Source: Oscillospiraceae bacterium
Lineage (GTDB): Bacteria; Bacillota; Clostridia; Oscillospirales; Oscillospiraceae
Reading direction: 5' to 3'
DNA: 7,003 nt
Assembly: GCA_029067025.1 (NCBI GenBank)
Contig: JAIEFH010000107.1
Location: 1-7,003 of the forward strand
Shown: in pieces, positions 6,696-7,003 of the stretch
How positions within the stretch are numbered: position 1 is the stretch's first letter
How the letters are laid out: the number at the start of each line of letters is the position of its first letter
Program-made: the position numbers and the translations under genes
The notes under the pieces: generated by a model
The model's input: the letters and a program-made list of their open reading frames with translations, nothing else
Databases searched by the model: none
Told to the model about the DNA's origin: nothing

Positions 6696-6700
6696 GGAGG
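6695..6700 (+). promoter_or_regulatory. Ribosome binding site of the third cassette gene (supports a GTG start)
   Basis: A perfect AGGAGG, beginning on the last base of the DUF4956 stop codon, lies 7 nt upstream of the GTG at 6708. It makes that non-ATG codon the clear start. Confidence 0.85.
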
Positions 6701-6707
6701 CGGCCGC

Positions 6708-7003
6708 GTGTCAACACACAAAAAAATTGACGTCATCTGCGTCGTCGCCATCCTGCTCACAGTAGGGCTGACGGCCCTGTTCATGAACGGCAAGGCCCTT
6801 GGCATAACCCCCATGGTAAGCGAGGAGGCCGGCGGGGAGCTGTTTACCGCCAATGATTTGAATGCCGACTGGGACACCTCCTCCGCCACAAAAATCACGC
6901 TGTCCGGCAGCGGCGCCAGGATCAGCGGGAACGGGGCCTATGCCCATGACGGGGACGTTTACATCGTATACGATGTAAACGTCCCCGTCATGGGCATAGG
7001 CCC
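6708..7003 (+). CDS. Membrane-anchored protein with carbohydrate-binding (Cthe_2159-like) domain, N-terminal part only
   Basis: The frame starts at GTG 6708 behind a perfect AGGAGG and is open to the window edge. Residues 1-6 are polar with two lysines, then a hydrophobic helix runs from about 9 to 26, giving a signal anchor with the rest outside the cell. No lipobox or clear signal peptidase site is seen. After a short linker, ELFTANDLNADWDTSSATK (about 44-62) and ITLSGSGARISGNGAY (about 63-78) resemble the start of the beta-helical carbohydrate-binding domain found in Cthe_2159-type proteins and near CotH-like proteins. Only about 87 residues are trustworthy: the codons after 6968 lie in the mirror arm of the terminal palindrome and do not continue the expected pattern. 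It follows the DUF4956 gene by 12 nt. The presence of a gene is clear; the domain call is moderately sure, and a CotH-type fusion further downstream cannot be excluded. Confidence 0.7.
   Translation, partial: MSTHKKIDVICVVAILLTVGLTALFMNGKALGITPMVSEEAGGELFTANDLNADWDTSSATKITLSGSGARISGNGAYAHDGDVYIVYDVNVPVMGIG
6934..7003. repeat. Perfect 70-bp palindrome at the window edge (probable fold-back artefact)
   Basis: Bases 6934-6968 and 6969-7003 are exact reverse complements, 35 bp per arm with no spacer, centred on GTATAC (6966-6971). The palindrome lies inside the coding sequence of the third cassette gene and runs to the last base of the window, so its arms may be longer. The left arm encodes plausible domain sequence; the right arm is its mirror. 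A chimeric read, a strand-switch during amplification, or an assembly misjoin at a contig end explains this best. A hairpin telomere would also give such a pattern but fits poorly inside a conserved gene. Confidence 0.95.

Noticed and set aside
6934..7003. Hairpin telomere or transcription terminator reading of the terminal palindrome
   Set aside because: There is no loop and no T-run for a terminator, and the repeat lies within a gene whose domain should continue, so a fold-back artefact is favoured over a biological end.

Overview
The window looks like a piece of a GC-rich Firmicutes (Clostridia) genome, in the style of Oscillospiraceae. This rests on inference from three things: a class 1B PyrD with a PyrK partner, near-consensus AGGAGG ribosome binding sites, and TTGACT/TTTACA plus TATACT/TATAGT promoters with 17-nt spacers. 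Both edges cut through a gene, and the right edge carries a perfect palindrome that is probably artificial.

The left and middle part (1-5138) is all on the minus strand. Reading in the direction of transcription, a promoter at 5110-5138 drives pyrK-pyrD-pyrE. These encode the electron-transfer and catalytic subunits of NAD-dependent dihydroorotate dehydrogenase, then orotate phosphoribosyltransferase, so they cover dihydroorotate to orotate to OMP. The three genes overlap by 7 and 8 nt. After pyrE there is no clear terminator, and a second near-consensus promoter (2715-2743) drives tldD and pmbA/tldE, the two halves of a TldD/TldE metalloprotease. TldD keeps the HExxxH zinc motif. The pmbA gene runs off the left edge about 20-25 codons short of its expected end.

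The right part (5334-7003) is on the plus strand, divergent from the pyr genes across a 278-nt intergenic region. It holds three closely spaced genes: a soluble VTC-domain (polyphosphate polymerase-like, triphosphate-tunnel fold) protein, a DUF4956 membrane protein, and the start of a membrane-anchored protein with an exported carbohydrate-binding (Cthe_2159-like) domain. The last gene is cut by the window edge. This cassette is the part of the window whose biology is least described. The domains suggest a nucleotide- or phosphate-polymer activity in the cytoplasm coupled through a membrane protein to a surface factor, but that is inference.

The last 70 bases (6934-7003) are a perfect inverted repeat with no loop, lying inside the coding sequence and reaching the window edge. 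The best reading is a fold-back or assembly artefact at a contig end, so the sequence after 6968 should not be trusted.
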